From Bacteroidota bacterium (GTDB lineage Bacteria; Bacteroidota; Bacteroidia; B-17B0; Aurantibacillaceae), in assembly GCA_013298715.1 (NCBI GenBank), contig JAAFIQ010000001.1, positions 1 through 64,000 of the forward strand: DNA of 64,000 bases. The letters are read 5' to 3'. Below, in pieces: positions 34,343 to 43,547 of this stretch. A model generated the notes under the pieces. It worked only from the letters and a program-made list of their open reading frames with translations. It did not search any database and was not told where the DNA came from. The position numbers and the translations under genes were made by a program. How positions within the stretch are numbered: the stretch's first letter is position 1; every line of letters starts with the position of its first letter.

Positions 34343-36955
34343 TTGAACCAAACTCACACGATACAACAATTACTACCAGGCTTTATTGGCAATGGCTTTG
34401 TGGTTATTTCGTTTGTTACTGCGTTACTTTCATTTATTGGTTATTGGAAATCTAAAAATGATCCCTCTTACAAACAACTGGCGCGTATAGCCTTCAACCT
34501 GCACTCCACAGCGGTAATTGGAATTATTGCCACCTTGTTTTACATGTTGTTCACGCATCGTTTTGAATATCAATATGTGTGGCAACACAGTAATACTAGC
34601 ATGGATATGAAATACATACTTTCATGTTTTTGGGAAGGACAAGAAGGCAGTTTTTTGCTATGGACATTTTGGAATGTTGTATTAGGGCGAATTTTAAAGC
34701 AGCAATTGAGGTCAACAGAATGGGAAGCGCCTGTAATGACAATGTTTGCGTTGGTTCAGGTTTTTTTAGCAAGCATGTTATTAGGAATTTATGCAAGTGA
34801 TATTTTATTACTTGTAGGAATCGACATTGAAAATTATAAAATAGGCACGAATCCTTTTTTACTTTTAACAGAACATGCTGATTATAAAGATTTACCATTT
34901 GTAAAAGGAGTTATTACTGACGGGCGTGGTTTAAATCCTTTGTTAATGAACTACTGGATGACCATTCATCCACCAACCTTATTTTTAGGATTCGCTTCAA
35001 CCCTTGTGCCATTTGCCTTTGCAATTGGCGCTTTATGGAATAAAAAATACAACGACTGGCAAAAATATGCCTTGCCTTGGACGTATTTTGGGATTTTAAT
35101 TTTAGGAGTTGGTATTTTAATGGGTGGTGCTTGGGCTTACGAAGCGCTTAGCTTTGGTGGCTTTTGGGCCTGGGATCCGGTTGAAAACTCGAGCCTGGTG
35201 CCTTGGTTGGTTTTAGTAGCCGCAGGGCATACTATGATAATCAATAAAAATAAAGGCGGAAGTTTATTCACCACACATTTATTAGCAATTGGTTCGTTTT
35301 TATTAGTGCTGTATTCTACTTTTCTAACAAGAAGCGGTGTTCTAGGAAACGCTTCAGTACACGCGTTCACAGATTTAGGGATGACAGGGCAACTCGTTAT
35401 TTATGTGCTCACTTTTCTATTTATTACAGTGGCTTTACTCATCAACAATAAATTGTACCAAGTTGCTTATATGACTTTTTCACTTTTGTTGTTCTACTTC
35501 AGTATACAATTTGGAGGAAAGAAAATTTTATTAATGATTTGGTTAATTGTTTCTACAATTGTTACGGCCCTGAGTTACATTTATTATTTCCCTAAAGAAA
35601 AAGAAGAAGAAGATTTTTTTTCACGCGAGTTTTGGATGTTTTTAGGTTCTCTCGTGCTTTTAAAAATCAGTTTAATAATTACGTACTTTACATCAATGCC
35701 AGTAATTAATAAATTATTTCGCACCAATTATGCGCCTCCAAAAGTGCCTGTTTACAATACGTGGATGGTTCCGTTTGCAATAGTATTACTCATACTAATT
35801 GCCGCCGCACAATATTTAAAATACAAAAAAACAAATAAACAAGGTTTTGCAAAGCACCTCTTATGGCCAGGGTTACTTTCTCTTTTATTTGGGTTAGCTT
35901 GTGCTGTGCCGCTTTATTTTTTAAATGATTTTTCGAGCAAAGAGAATAAATGGGATCTAATTTCTTACGCACTCTTGTTTATCGTGAGTTTATTTGCAAT
36001 TTTTTCTAATGCCGACTATTGGTTAAACGTTTTAAAAGGAAAAATTAAAAAAAGCGGCGCATCTATTGCCCACATTGGTTTTGCATTTATTTTATTAGGT
36101 GCATTAATTTCTACAAGTAAAAAAACTACACTTTCAAAAAATACATCTGATAGAAAAGTGAGTAGCTTTGGAGCAGACTTTGATGACAATAAAAGTATTT
36201 TGCTAACTCAAGGCGATACATTGCCTATGGGACCGTATTATGTTTCTTACAAAAAGAAAAGACGAGAAGGAATAGATGTGTATTTTGATGTAGATTATTT
36301 TAAATTGAATAAAGAAAATAAGTTAGAGTACGATTTTACACTTACACCACACATTCAAGATAATCCGCGTATGGGTAAGGCTCCAGAACCTGATACAAAA
36401 CATTATTTGGATAAAGACATTTATACGCATATTGTTTTGGCAGATTTGAATATTGATACCGTTAAGGCGAACAAAGATAAATATGGCACTGAGAAAAATT
36501 TTATTGGTCATGTTGGTGATACAATTTTTTCATCAAACGCAATTATTGTTTTTGAAAAAATAAATTCTGATTTAACAAAGGAACAATTTGAAAAAGATGG
36601 TTCGCACCTTGAAATTACTTTAACCATAAAAGCTGTAACAACAGATAAAAAAGAATACTTTGCTTACCCAAAATATATCATTCAAAACAACACGGTAATC
36701 CCAAAAGACGATGTGATAAAAGAACTAGGATTAAATTTTGCTTTTTGGAAAATAAATCCTGAAGAGAATACGGTTGAAGTAATTTTACGCGAAAAACTAT
36801 CTAACGAAAAAGATTTTATTGTTATGGAAGCACATGTTTTTCCGTACATAAATATTTTGTGGATAGGCTGTTTGTTAATGGCCTTTGGTACTGCAATTGC
36901 AATTATTGAGAGAATTAGACTTCTTAAACTTAGTAATGTAAAAAACGATGCCTAA
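34343..36955 (+). CDS. ccmF: CcmF-like cytochrome c heme lyase
   Basis: 870 aa, TTG start. Polytopic inner-membrane protein that joins heme to apocytochrome c. The WWD domain is GGFWAWDPVENSSLVPWLVL; NYWMTIHPPTLFLGFAS and HLLAIGSFLLVLYSTFLTRSG carry the conserved histidines. A soluble C-terminal region (about 600-850) makes it longer than proteobacterial CcmF. Overlaps the DUF2520 gene by 8 bp. Confidence 0.93.
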   Translation: MNQTHTIQQLLPGFIGNGFVVISFVTALLSFIGYWKSKNDPSYKQLARIAFNLHSTAVIGIIATLFYMLFTHRFEYQYVWQHSNTSMDMKYILSCFWEGQEGSFLLWTFWNVVLGRILKQQLRSTEWEAPVMTMFALVQVFLASMLLGIYASDILLLVGIDIENYKIGTNPFLLLTEHADYKDLPFVKGVITDGRGLNPLLMNYWMTIHPPTLFLGFASTLVPFAFAIGALWNKKYNDWQKYALPWTYFGILILGVGILMGGAWAYEALSFGGFWAWDPVENSSLVPWLVLVAAGHTMIINKNKGGSLFTTHLLAIGSFLLVLYSTFLTRSGVLGNASVHAFTDLGMTGQLVIYVLTFLFITVALLINNKLYQVAYMTFSLLLFYFSIQFGGKKILLMIWLIVSTIVTALSYIYYFPKEKEEEDFFSREFWMFLGSLVLLKISLIITYFTSMPVINKLFRTNYAPPKVPVYNTWMVPFAIVLLILIAAAQYLKYKKTNKQGFAKHLLWPGLLSLLFGLACAVPLYFLNDFSSKENKWDLISYALLFIVSLFAIFSNADYWLNVLKGKIKKSGASIAHIGFAFILLGALISTSKKTTLSKNTSDRKVSSFGADFDDNKSILLTQGDTLPMGPYYVSYKKKRREGIDVYFDVDYFKLNKENKLEYDFTLTPHIQDNPRMGKAPEPDTKHYLDKDIYTHIVLADLNIDTVKANKDKYGTEKNFIGHVGDTIFSSNAIIVFEKINSDLTKEQFEKDGSHLEITLTIKAVTTDKKEYFAYPKYIIQNNTVIPKDDVIKELGLNFAFWKINPEENTVEVILREKLSNEKDFIVMEAHVFPYINILWIGCLLMAFGTAIAIIERIRLLKLSNVKNDA

Positions 36956-37733
36956 TAAGCTCACTATGGTAATTATTGGTTGTGGCAATGTTGCTTGGCA
37001 TCTTGCAGAAAAATTGTCAAGTTTAAAAAAATATAATATTTACGTTGTAAATCATAAGGAGAATCTAATTCTTGAAAAATTTTCTTCTAAATTAAAATGT
37101 GTTACGTTAGTTGATCCAAACTTTGAATTACTTCCAACTGGTGCCGATTTTTATTTTTTCTGTGTAAAGGATGAATTTATAAAATCTACGTCAAGCAAGT
37201 TAGGAATTTCGAATCCAAGAGCCGTTTTTTTGCATACATCTGGAAGTGTTGATATTAAAGGACTTGAAGGTAATGTAAAACATAAAGCGGTTTTTTATCC
37301 ATTGCAAAGTTTCAGCATTAATACAAAAGTAGATTGGAAGAAAATACCCATTTTAATTGAAGCGAATTCTAAACCACTCGAGAAATTAGTTACCGAATTA
37401 GGTATCCAATTTTCCAATGATGTAACACCCGTAAATAGCAAACAGAGGTTGTTGTATCATTTGGCAGCAGTTTTTGTAAATAACTTTAGTAATTATTTAT
37501 ACTCCGCTGCAGATGATTTGTTGAAAACTGAAAAACTACAGTTTAAATTATTATTGCCTCTGATTGAAAACACGTATAATAAATTACAGGTATTAACTCC
37601 GCTTGAAGCCCAAACAGGGCCAGCAAAGCGAAAAGATAATGTAACAATTAACAAACATTTAAATTTACTCGAAAAAAATAAAGAGTTAACGGAGTTATAT
37701 AAATTAATTACCAAACAAATAGAAAAACAATGA
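36948..37733 (+). CDS. Rossmann-like/DUF2520 protein
   Basis: 261 aa. N-terminal NAD(P)-binding pattern VIIGCGNVAWHLAEKLSS, then VFLHTSGSVDIKGL and a C-terminal helical DUF2520 domain (LYHLAAVFVNNFSNYLYSAA, GPAKRKDNVTINKHL). Looks like a pyrroline-carboxylate- or F420-type reductase, but the substrate is unknown. It overlaps the next gene by 4 bp in a block commonly kept in Bacteroidota. Confidence 0.85.
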   Translation: MPNKLTMVIIGCGNVAWHLAEKLSSLKKYNIYVVNHKENLILEKFSSKLKCVTLVDPNFELLPTGADFYFFCVKDEFIKSTSSKLGISNPRAVFLHTSGSVDIKGLEGNVKHKAVFYPLQSFSINTKVDWKKIPILIEANSKPLEKLVTELGIQFSNDVTPVNSKQRLLYHLAAVFVNNFSNYLYSAADDLLKTEKLQFKLLLPLIENTYNKLQVLTPLEAQTGPAKRKDNVTINKHLNLLEKNKELTELYKLITKQIEKQ

Positions 37734-38245
37734 GCTTAAATTTTAAACAACGTCTCACAAAAATTACTACCCTAATGTTTGATGTTGATGGAGTAATGAC
37801 GGATGGTAGAGTTTTAGTATTTGAGAATGGTGAAATGGTACGTAACATGAATAGTAAGGATGGTTATGCTATACATTTAGCAGTTCAAAAAAATTACCGA
37901 TTCGTTGTTATAACTGGAGGAAACAATGTTGCCGTAAAAAATGCACTCACTAAAACAGGCGTAAAAGATATTTTTATAAACCAGCATGATAAGCTGCAAT
38001 GTTATAATGATTATATTTATTCAAACAACATTACTGATGAAGAAGTGCTTTACATGGGGGATGATTTGCCAGATTGGGAAGTGATGAAGCGGGTAGGGGT
38101 AGCTGTTTGTCCGTTTGATGCAGCAACTGAAATAAAAGAAATTTGTCAATATGTTTCTCCTTTTGGCGGTGGCTACGGTTGTGTGCGCGATGTTATTGAG
38201 CAAGTATTACGTGTGCAAGGAAATTGGGAAATTGTAAAATGGTAA
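37730..38245 (+). CDS. KdsC-like HAD phosphatase
   Basis: 171 aa. HAD motif I MFDVDGVMTDGR (nucleophile Asp and acid Asp), motif II in FVVITGG, and the motif III/IV region YMGDDLPDWEVM. This is the size and pattern of KDO-8-phosphate phosphatase, which makes KDO for lipopolysaccharide. Related enzymes act on other sugar phosphates, so KDO-8-P is likely but not proven. Confidence 0.87.
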   Translation: MSLNFKQRLTKITTLMFDVDGVMTDGRVLVFENGEMVRNMNSKDGYAIHLAVQKNYRFVVITGGNNVAVKNALTKTGVKDIFINQHDKLQCYNDYIYSNNITDEEVLYMGDDLPDWEVMKRVGVAVCPFDAATEIKEICQYVSPFGGGYGCVRDVIEQVLRVQGNWEIVKW

Positions 38246-38326
38246 AGCACTTTTGAAAGCATTTGTAAGCCTAACGATTTATTAAATTTATAGAAGCCAA
38301 GTAACAAAAAAATAGTAATTTTAATT

Positions 38327-39283
38327 GTGTTAAACAATAAGCTCATAGCTTTTTTAAAATTAATTAGAATAGAAAACCTAATTATTATTGCATTAACGCA
38401 TTACCTTATGCGGTATTATGTTTTACAAAAAATATTACACCTTCACAGTTTAGATTTAGAATTAAATAGCTATTTGTTTTTTTTACTTGCCGTAAGTACT
38501 ATTTTAATTGCTGCCGCTGGATATATCATAAATGATTATTTTGATGTTAAAACAGATTTAATTAATCATCCTGATACCGTTGTAATTGATAAGGTAATTA
38601 AACGCCGTTGGGCAATTATTTTGCATATTGCATTTACAGGTGTTGGAATTTTATTAGGAATTTTTGTAGCATTAAAAACAGGTTATTTGCGCCTAGCAAT
38701 ATTCCATTTTGTGGCCGCAATAGTACTTTGGTTTTATAGCACCCATTTTAAAAAACAATTGTTGGTTGGAAACATAGTGGTATCAATACTATCAGCGGCT
38801 GTGGTGTTTTTGCCTTTTGTGTTTGAAATGGGCGTAATGCAAAAAGTACACTATGATTTTAACGATAATTATTTAGAGCTAATAATTTCGGCTTTAAAAA
38901 TTACAGTTATATTTTCTCTTTTTGCTTTTATAACCAGCTTGGCAAGAGAAATTATTAAAGATATGGAAGATTTTATTGGAGACAAGGCCACGGGTTGCCA
39001 AACACTCCCAATTAAATGGGGAATGACTACTGGGAAAGTTACCGTGTTTTTTTTATTATGCATTACATTAATTTTACTTTTGGTTACTATATATAATAGT
39101 ATAAAAGCGCAGCGAATTATTTTTACTCCTAGCAATGTTTATGTTTTTTTTGCACTAATTCTACCAATAGTAATGCTTATTCTTTTGGTAGTAAAAGCCA
39201 ATACACCAAAGCATTACAAACAGAGCAGTTTATTACTTAAATTTGTAATGTTAACTGGATTGTTATACGCAGTAATTTTTTAA
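38327..39283 (+). CDS. UbiA-family prenyltransferase (GGGP-geranylgeranyltransferase-like)
   Basis: 318 aa, GTG start. Eight or nine hydrophobic segments, first aspartate-rich motif NDYFDVKTDLINHPD and second DMEDFIGDKATGCQTLP. This subfamily is usually annotated as geranylgeranylglycerol-phosphate geranylgeranyltransferase, an archaeal-lipid-type step; in Bacteroidota the true prenyl acceptor is not settled. It lies 81 bp after kdsC and 9 bp before maf. Confidence 0.85.
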   Translation: MLNNKLIAFLKLIRIENLIIIALTHYLMRYYVLQKILHLHSLDLELNSYLFFLLAVSTILIAAAGYIINDYFDVKTDLINHPDTVVIDKVIKRRWAIILHIAFTGVGILLGIFVALKTGYLRLAIFHFVAAIVLWFYSTHFKKQLLVGNIVVSILSAAVVFLPFVFEMGVMQKVHYDFNDNYLELIISALKITVIFSLFAFITSLAREIIKDMEDFIGDKATGCQTLPIKWGMTTGKVTVFFLLCITLILLLVTIYNSIKAQRIIFTPSNVYVFFALILPIVMLILLVVKANTPKHYKQSSLLLKFVMLTGLLYAVIF

Positions 39284-39292
39284 GATATAATT

Positions 39293-39889
39293 ATGGATAA
39301 AATAGAAGAGATGATTAAAGATTTTCCGTTTCAATTAATATTGGGTTCGGCAAGCCCGCGCAGGCAAGAACTATTGAAAGGGTTGGGATTTGATTTTTTG
39401 AACAAGCCTGTTAAAGTTGATGAGGAGCAATGGCCAAAAGATTTAGAAGCTCAAGAAATTTGTATTTATTTAGCTGAGAAAAAAGCCGATGCTTATGAAG
39501 AAGATTTAAAAGAAACGGATTTACTAATTACTGCGGATACAATTGTTTGGTGCGAAGGCAAAGTATATAACAAACCTGCAAACTTTGCTGAAGGAAAAAA
39601 AATGTTAGAAAGCCTCAGTGGAAAAATGCACCAAGTGTTTACGGCAGTGTGTTTAAAAAGTGCTAATAAACAAACCACTTTTTTTGATGAAAGCAAAGTG
39701 TATTTTAAAAAATTAAAAGCTCACGAAATAGAGTATTACTTAACTAATTTTAGTCCTTACGATAAAGCTGGTGGCTACGGTGTACAAGACTGGATTGGAT
39801 TTGTAGGCATAGATAAAATTGAAGGTAGTTTTTATAATATTATGGGCTTACCTGTAAAAGATTTGTTTGAAGAATTGGTGAAGTTTTAG
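39293..39889 (+). CDS. Maf-family nucleoside triphosphate pyrophosphatase
   Basis: 198 aa. Hydrolyses non-canonical or methylated NTPs. Motifs: LGSASPRRQELLKGLG, TADTIVWCEGKVYNKP and GGYGVQDWIGFVGIDKIEGS. Length is normal. Last gene of the plus-strand block; convergent with the beta-lactamase-like gene. Confidence 0.93.
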   Translation: MDKIEEMIKDFPFQLILGSASPRRQELLKGLGFDFLNKPVKVDEEQWPKDLEAQEICIYLAEKKADAYEEDLKETDLLITADTIVWCEGKVYNKPANFAEGKKMLESLSGKMHQVFTAVCLKSANKQTTFFDESKVYFKKLKAHEIEYYLTNFSPYDKAGGYGVQDWIGFVGIDKIEGSFYNIMGLPVKDLFEELVKF

Positions 39890-39905
39890 AATTTATAACT
39901 TAAAT

Positions 39906-41684
39906 TTATTTTACTTTTTCAAATTCAAATCCTTGAAAATACAAATTACCATTTGGTAAAATTTTTATTATGTCACCAGTTGCTCTGCCCATGCCTGCTG
40001 TAACTGCATCTTGATTGTTTAAAATACTTGCATAAAAATTATCATTGCCAAATCCTGTTCCTTTTGATTTTAATTGTAATAAACCATTTTTAGTATTTAG
40101 TTTTATACTCATGTTTTTTGGATCGCCTAAGACACACTCGTTGCAGGTATAAAATCCTTGTTTGATTTTGTAATTTCCAAATTGTTTTTTCCAAGTATCG
40201 GGTATTTCTTTCGTTAATTCTTTAGCTGCCATAAAGTCTGTTTGTTTTATGCTAGGTTGCACAAATTTTAAATACACTCTATCATTAAGCTTCGCAAATG
40301 TTGCTGCTTGATCTTTAATTTTTATTGGAATAAATCCAAATAATTTTGCTTTTACGGTATAGGTATTTGAGTCATTTTTTATAAAACAAACCTTAGCCGG
40401 GCCTTGTTTAAATTTTATTTTATCTAAGTTTTTAACTTCTATAAGCGAACCGTTTATCACATAGCTTCCTTTAATTTCATCATCGCTGCATGCTACGCCT
40501 TCATTATTAGTTATACGTTTTGGTTTGTATTTAGAGTTTATTTTTTTACCTTTTTCTTTCTTTAAATACAAAGATAATAAGGAAGTTGCGTCCGCAATTT
40601 CTGTCCCACTATCAGTATTAGTAAGCACTACTGCACCAATTCCTAAAGCAGGGATGTAGGCAAAATCTGAATGATATGCATATGTATCTCCACCATGCTG
40701 AGGGATGGAAATTACTGTTGTATCTTTTTTTTCTAAATCAATTAGTTGAGCTTTTGATGTGTATAAACCAAATCCCCAGTTTTTGTTTTTACTAAATAAG
40801 CTTTTCGAAAGTTGATTCTTACTCATTTCTTGATAGGATGTTGAACTAATGAGTTGTTTGTCGTTTGATCTACCCTCATTAATCAAACAGTTTAAAAATT
40901 TACAAACATCAATAGCGCTACTGTGTATTAAGCCCGCTGCTTGATCGCGAATTAGCGGTTCGTACACTTCTTTTTTCCCAAAATAGGCTTTAGAGAAACG
41001 GGGTTTTAAATTGTTATCCATTTCAATAAAGCTACTGGTCATTTCAAGTGGTGCAAAAATTTTTTCTTTTACATAGTTACTATATGATTGTCCTGAAAGT
41101 CTAGAAATCACCTCTCCGAGCAACCCATAACCTACATTCGAGTAAGCGTGTTTGTATTGGCGAGGCGCTGCTGTTGTATAATTATTTAATTGTTGAATTA
41201 GCCATTTTCCATTAGGTGGGGCATCACAAAAAAAGCCATTATAAATATCGCTTGGTAACCCTGAAATATGTGCCATAACTTCATTTATATAAATCTCGTT
41301 GGTATCGTTAAATCTGCTTTTAATAGTTAAATCAGGTAAATAATTTTTTATAGATTGAATAATGTTTAATAACCCTTTTTCTTGCAGTTGCATAATTGAT
41401 AAACATGTAAACGCTTTTGTGCAGGATCCTATTCGGTAAATTGTATTTTCATTTGCTTCAACCTTATTCTTTAGGTCAGAAAACCCATAACCAGTAGCAT
41501 AAACAATTTTACCATTATCAATTATTGCAATACTTGCTCCAACAATTTTATTTTTTTTAATACGTGCCTTGTAGGTACTATCAATACATGTTTTTGTGTT
41601 GGGGTTTAATAAATTGTTTGTTTGAGAATTATACTTTCCTATTACTAGTAAAATACCTATAATGAGTAGATTTTCAGTTTTCAT
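39906..41684 (-). CDS. Beta-lactamase-fold serine hydrolase (class C/PBP4*-like)
   Basis: 592 aa. Signal peptide, then a beta-lactamase-fold domain with S87xxK90 (RIGSCTKAFT), YSN in HAYSNVGYGLLG and a third motif around PQHGGDTYAYHS (HxG type). A C-terminal domain of ~200 residues may be a lipocalin-like extension. Such proteins are esterases or D-amino-peptidases more often than beta-lactamases; the substrate is unknown. Single gene. Confidence 0.86.
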   Translation of the reverse strand: MKTENLLIIGILLVIGKYNSQTNNLLNPNTKTCIDSTYKARIKKNKIVGASIAIIDNGKIVYATGYGFSDLKNKVEANENTIYRIGSCTKAFTCLSIMQLQEKGLLNIIQSIKNYLPDLTIKSRFNDTNEIYINEVMAHISGLPSDIYNGFFCDAPPNGKWLIQQLNNYTTAAPRQYKHAYSNVGYGLLGEVISRLSGQSYSNYVKEKIFAPLEMTSSFIEMDNNLKPRFSKAYFGKKEVYEPLIRDQAAGLIHSSAIDVCKFLNCLINEGRSNDKQLISSTSYQEMSKNQLSKSLFSKNKNWGFGLYTSKAQLIDLEKKDTTVISIPQHGGDTYAYHSDFAYIPALGIGAVVLTNTDSGTEIADATSLLSLYLKKEKGKKINSKYKPKRITNNEGVACSDDEIKGSYVINGSLIEVKNLDKIKFKQGPAKVCFIKNDSNTYTVKAKLFGFIPIKIKDQAATFAKLNDRVYLKFVQPSIKQTDFMAAKELTKEIPDTWKKQFGNYKIKQGFYTCNECVLGDPKNMSIKLNTKNGLLQLKSKGTGFGNDNFYASILNNQDAVTAGMGRATGDIIKILPNGNLYFQGFEFEKVK

Positions 41685-41791
41685 GCAACTTGTTTTGCGT
41701 AATACGAAGTAAGCAATAATAATGTTACAATTGATTGAAAATTATTTTTATTATTGTTTTAATAGTTAAATACCTTGAAAAATCGTTGACT

Positions 41792-42583
41792 TTAATTCAT
41801 TTGATTGCATATAATTTTATTATTTAGCCTAATATTTAAGCCAATTCCGTAAAAAAAGTACCAATCTTTACTACGAGGATTTCCGCGCATTGTACCAGGT
41901 GTTCCTCCCCCATTTAAACTTTGATTTGTTTGTGCTGTGCCTCCAATCATAGGGTAACTGCTACTAACATCATCCAAGTAGTCTGTAAATAATTTACGAG
42001 GCCCCCATTCAACATTTAATCCAACTCTTTCAGTTACATTCCACTTAAAACCAACGCCAAATGGTAGGCACAACTGAATTTTACTATAATTTGCGCCTTC
42101 CGTTTTTTTATTTTGTAACTCTTCGTAGCCTTCACCAATATTAGATTTTGGGTTGATGTAAGTCGTTCCAATTCCTCCAAAAATATACATACACCTGTAA
42201 TGTTTTTCGTGCCCAAGGCGGTACTCAACAAAGTTAAATTCACTAACAGCGCTAAATTCATACAAACGTGATTTAAAATTTAAGTTACGTTCAATTTGAT
42301 CTGGCTCGTTACTGGATTTATCAGTTGCATTTATGTTACCATAATTAAAAGCAAATTTAAAAGCAAATCGGTAGTTAGTAGAGTAACGAAAAAGTGCACC
42401 AAAAGCTGGCTGAGAAAACTTAAAATGCGAGCGTTGATTCAAATCACCAATGTAATAACTCGCGCCACCAAAAAAACCAATTTCTTTTTGTTTAAAATGT
42501 CGTTTTCGTGTTTGAGCAGTTGAAGTGAAAAATGTAAAACTCAATAAAATTACAACTAGTATTTTTGCGAAATTAAACGGCAT
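41792..42583 (-). CDS. porG: PorG-like T9SS outer-membrane protein (DUF6089)
   Basis: 263 aa. Signal peptide (1-23, ending STAQ), then EIGFFGGASYYIGDLN and beta-barrel sequence ending with aromatic-rich strands (YFFYGIGLNIRLN). The motif and length match the PorG/DUF6089 family, an outer-membrane part of the type IX secretion system. Divergent from murI with only 44 bp between, so their promoters overlap. Confidence 0.8.
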   Translation of the reverse strand: MPFNFAKILVVILLSFTFFTSTAQTRKRHFKQKEIGFFGGASYYIGDLNQRSHFKFSQPAFGALFRYSTNYRFAFKFAFNYGNINATDKSSNEPDQIERNLNFKSRLYEFSAVSEFNFVEYRLGHEKHYRCMYIFGGIGTTYINPKSNIGEGYEELQNKKTEGANYSKIQLCLPFGVGFKWNVTERVGLNVEWGPRKLFTDYLDDVSSSYPMIGGTAQTNQSLNGGGTPGTMRGNPRSKDWYFFYGIGLNIRLNNKIICNQMN

Positions 42584-42627
42584 CGAATTAATAAACGTAA
42601 AATTAGTACTTTTATTGCTTTAATTTC

Positions 42628-43461
42628 TTGGAAAATAAGTACACATATAAACCCATTGGCGTTTTTGATAGCGGTTTTGGCGGTTTAACAATACTTAAGG
42701 AAATAGTATCGGTATTACCGCAATACGATTATTTGTACTTGGGTGATAATGCGCGTGCTCCCTATGGGTCAAGAAGTTTTGAGAGTGTTTACGAATATAC
42801 CTTGCAATGTGTTAATTATTTATTTAACCAAGGTTGTGAGCTAGTAATATTGGCTTGTAACACTGCATCAGCAAAGGCTTTGCGTAACATTCAGCAAAAA
42901 GATTTACCTTTAGTAGCGCCTAACAAAAGGGTTCTGGGGGTTATTCGCCCTACTACAGAGGTTGTTGGCAACTACTCAAAAACTAAACATGTTGGCTTGC
43001 TTGCTACAAGCGGAACTGTTGCATCAAACTCTTATTTGGTAGAGATTCAAAAATTTTTCCCTGAAATACATTTGTACCAGCAAGCTTGTCCAATGTGGGT
43101 TCCGCTCATAGAAAATAACGAATTGAGCAATGAAGGAGCTGATTATTTTATTAAAAAAAATTGTGCAGAGCTAATTATACAACAACCGCTGATTGACAGT
43201 GTTATATTAGGTTGTACACATTACCCGCTTATTGCCGATAAAATAAAATTATATTTACCTCCACGCATAAACTTAATTTGGCAAGGAACTATTGTTGCAA
43301 GCGGTTTAGAGAATTATTTGTTTAGACACCCTGAAATGGCCGACAAATGCAGTAAACAAGGTACATTAAAATTTTTAACTACCGATGTTCCTGATTTATT
43401 CAACAAATCGGCAAGTAGATTTTTTGGAAACGATGTAAAGGCGGATAGAATAGAATTGTAA
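42628..43461 (+). CDS. murI: Glutamate racemase
   Basis: 277 aa from a TTG start. Makes D-glutamate for peptidoglycan. The two catalytic cysteines are in ILACNTASAKALR and LGCTHYPLIADKI, and the substrate-binding aspartate in GVFDSGFGGLTILK. Followed by a very strong terminator. Confidence 0.96.
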   Translation: MENKYTYKPIGVFDSGFGGLTILKEIVSVLPQYDYLYLGDNARAPYGSRSFESVYEYTLQCVNYLFNQGCELVILACNTASAKALRNIQQKDLPLVAPNKRVLGVIRPTTEVVGNYSKTKHVGLLATSGTVASNSYLVEIQKFFPEIHLYQQACPMWVPLIENNELSNEGADYFIKKNCAELIIQQPLIDSVILGCTHYPLIADKIKLYLPPRINLIWQGTIVASGLENYLFRHPEMADKCSKQGTLKFLTTDVPDLFNKSASRFFGNDVKADRIEL

Positions 43462-43480
43462 GTTTAGGTAAATGTTTTTT

Positions 43481-43538
43481 AATCAAAACAAAAAATCCAC
43501 TTCTAGAACGAAGTGGATTTTTTGTTTTGATTTTTTTT
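43481..43538. terminator. Bidirectional terminator between murI and the T9SS cargo gene
   Basis: AATCAAAACAAAAAATCCAC plus TTC (43481-43503) is perfectly complementary to 43510-43532; the loop is TAGAAC and a T-run follows. A 23-bp perfect stem with flanking A and T runs can stop both convergent transcripts. Confidence 0.9.
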
Positions 43539-43547
43539 AGGAGTGTA

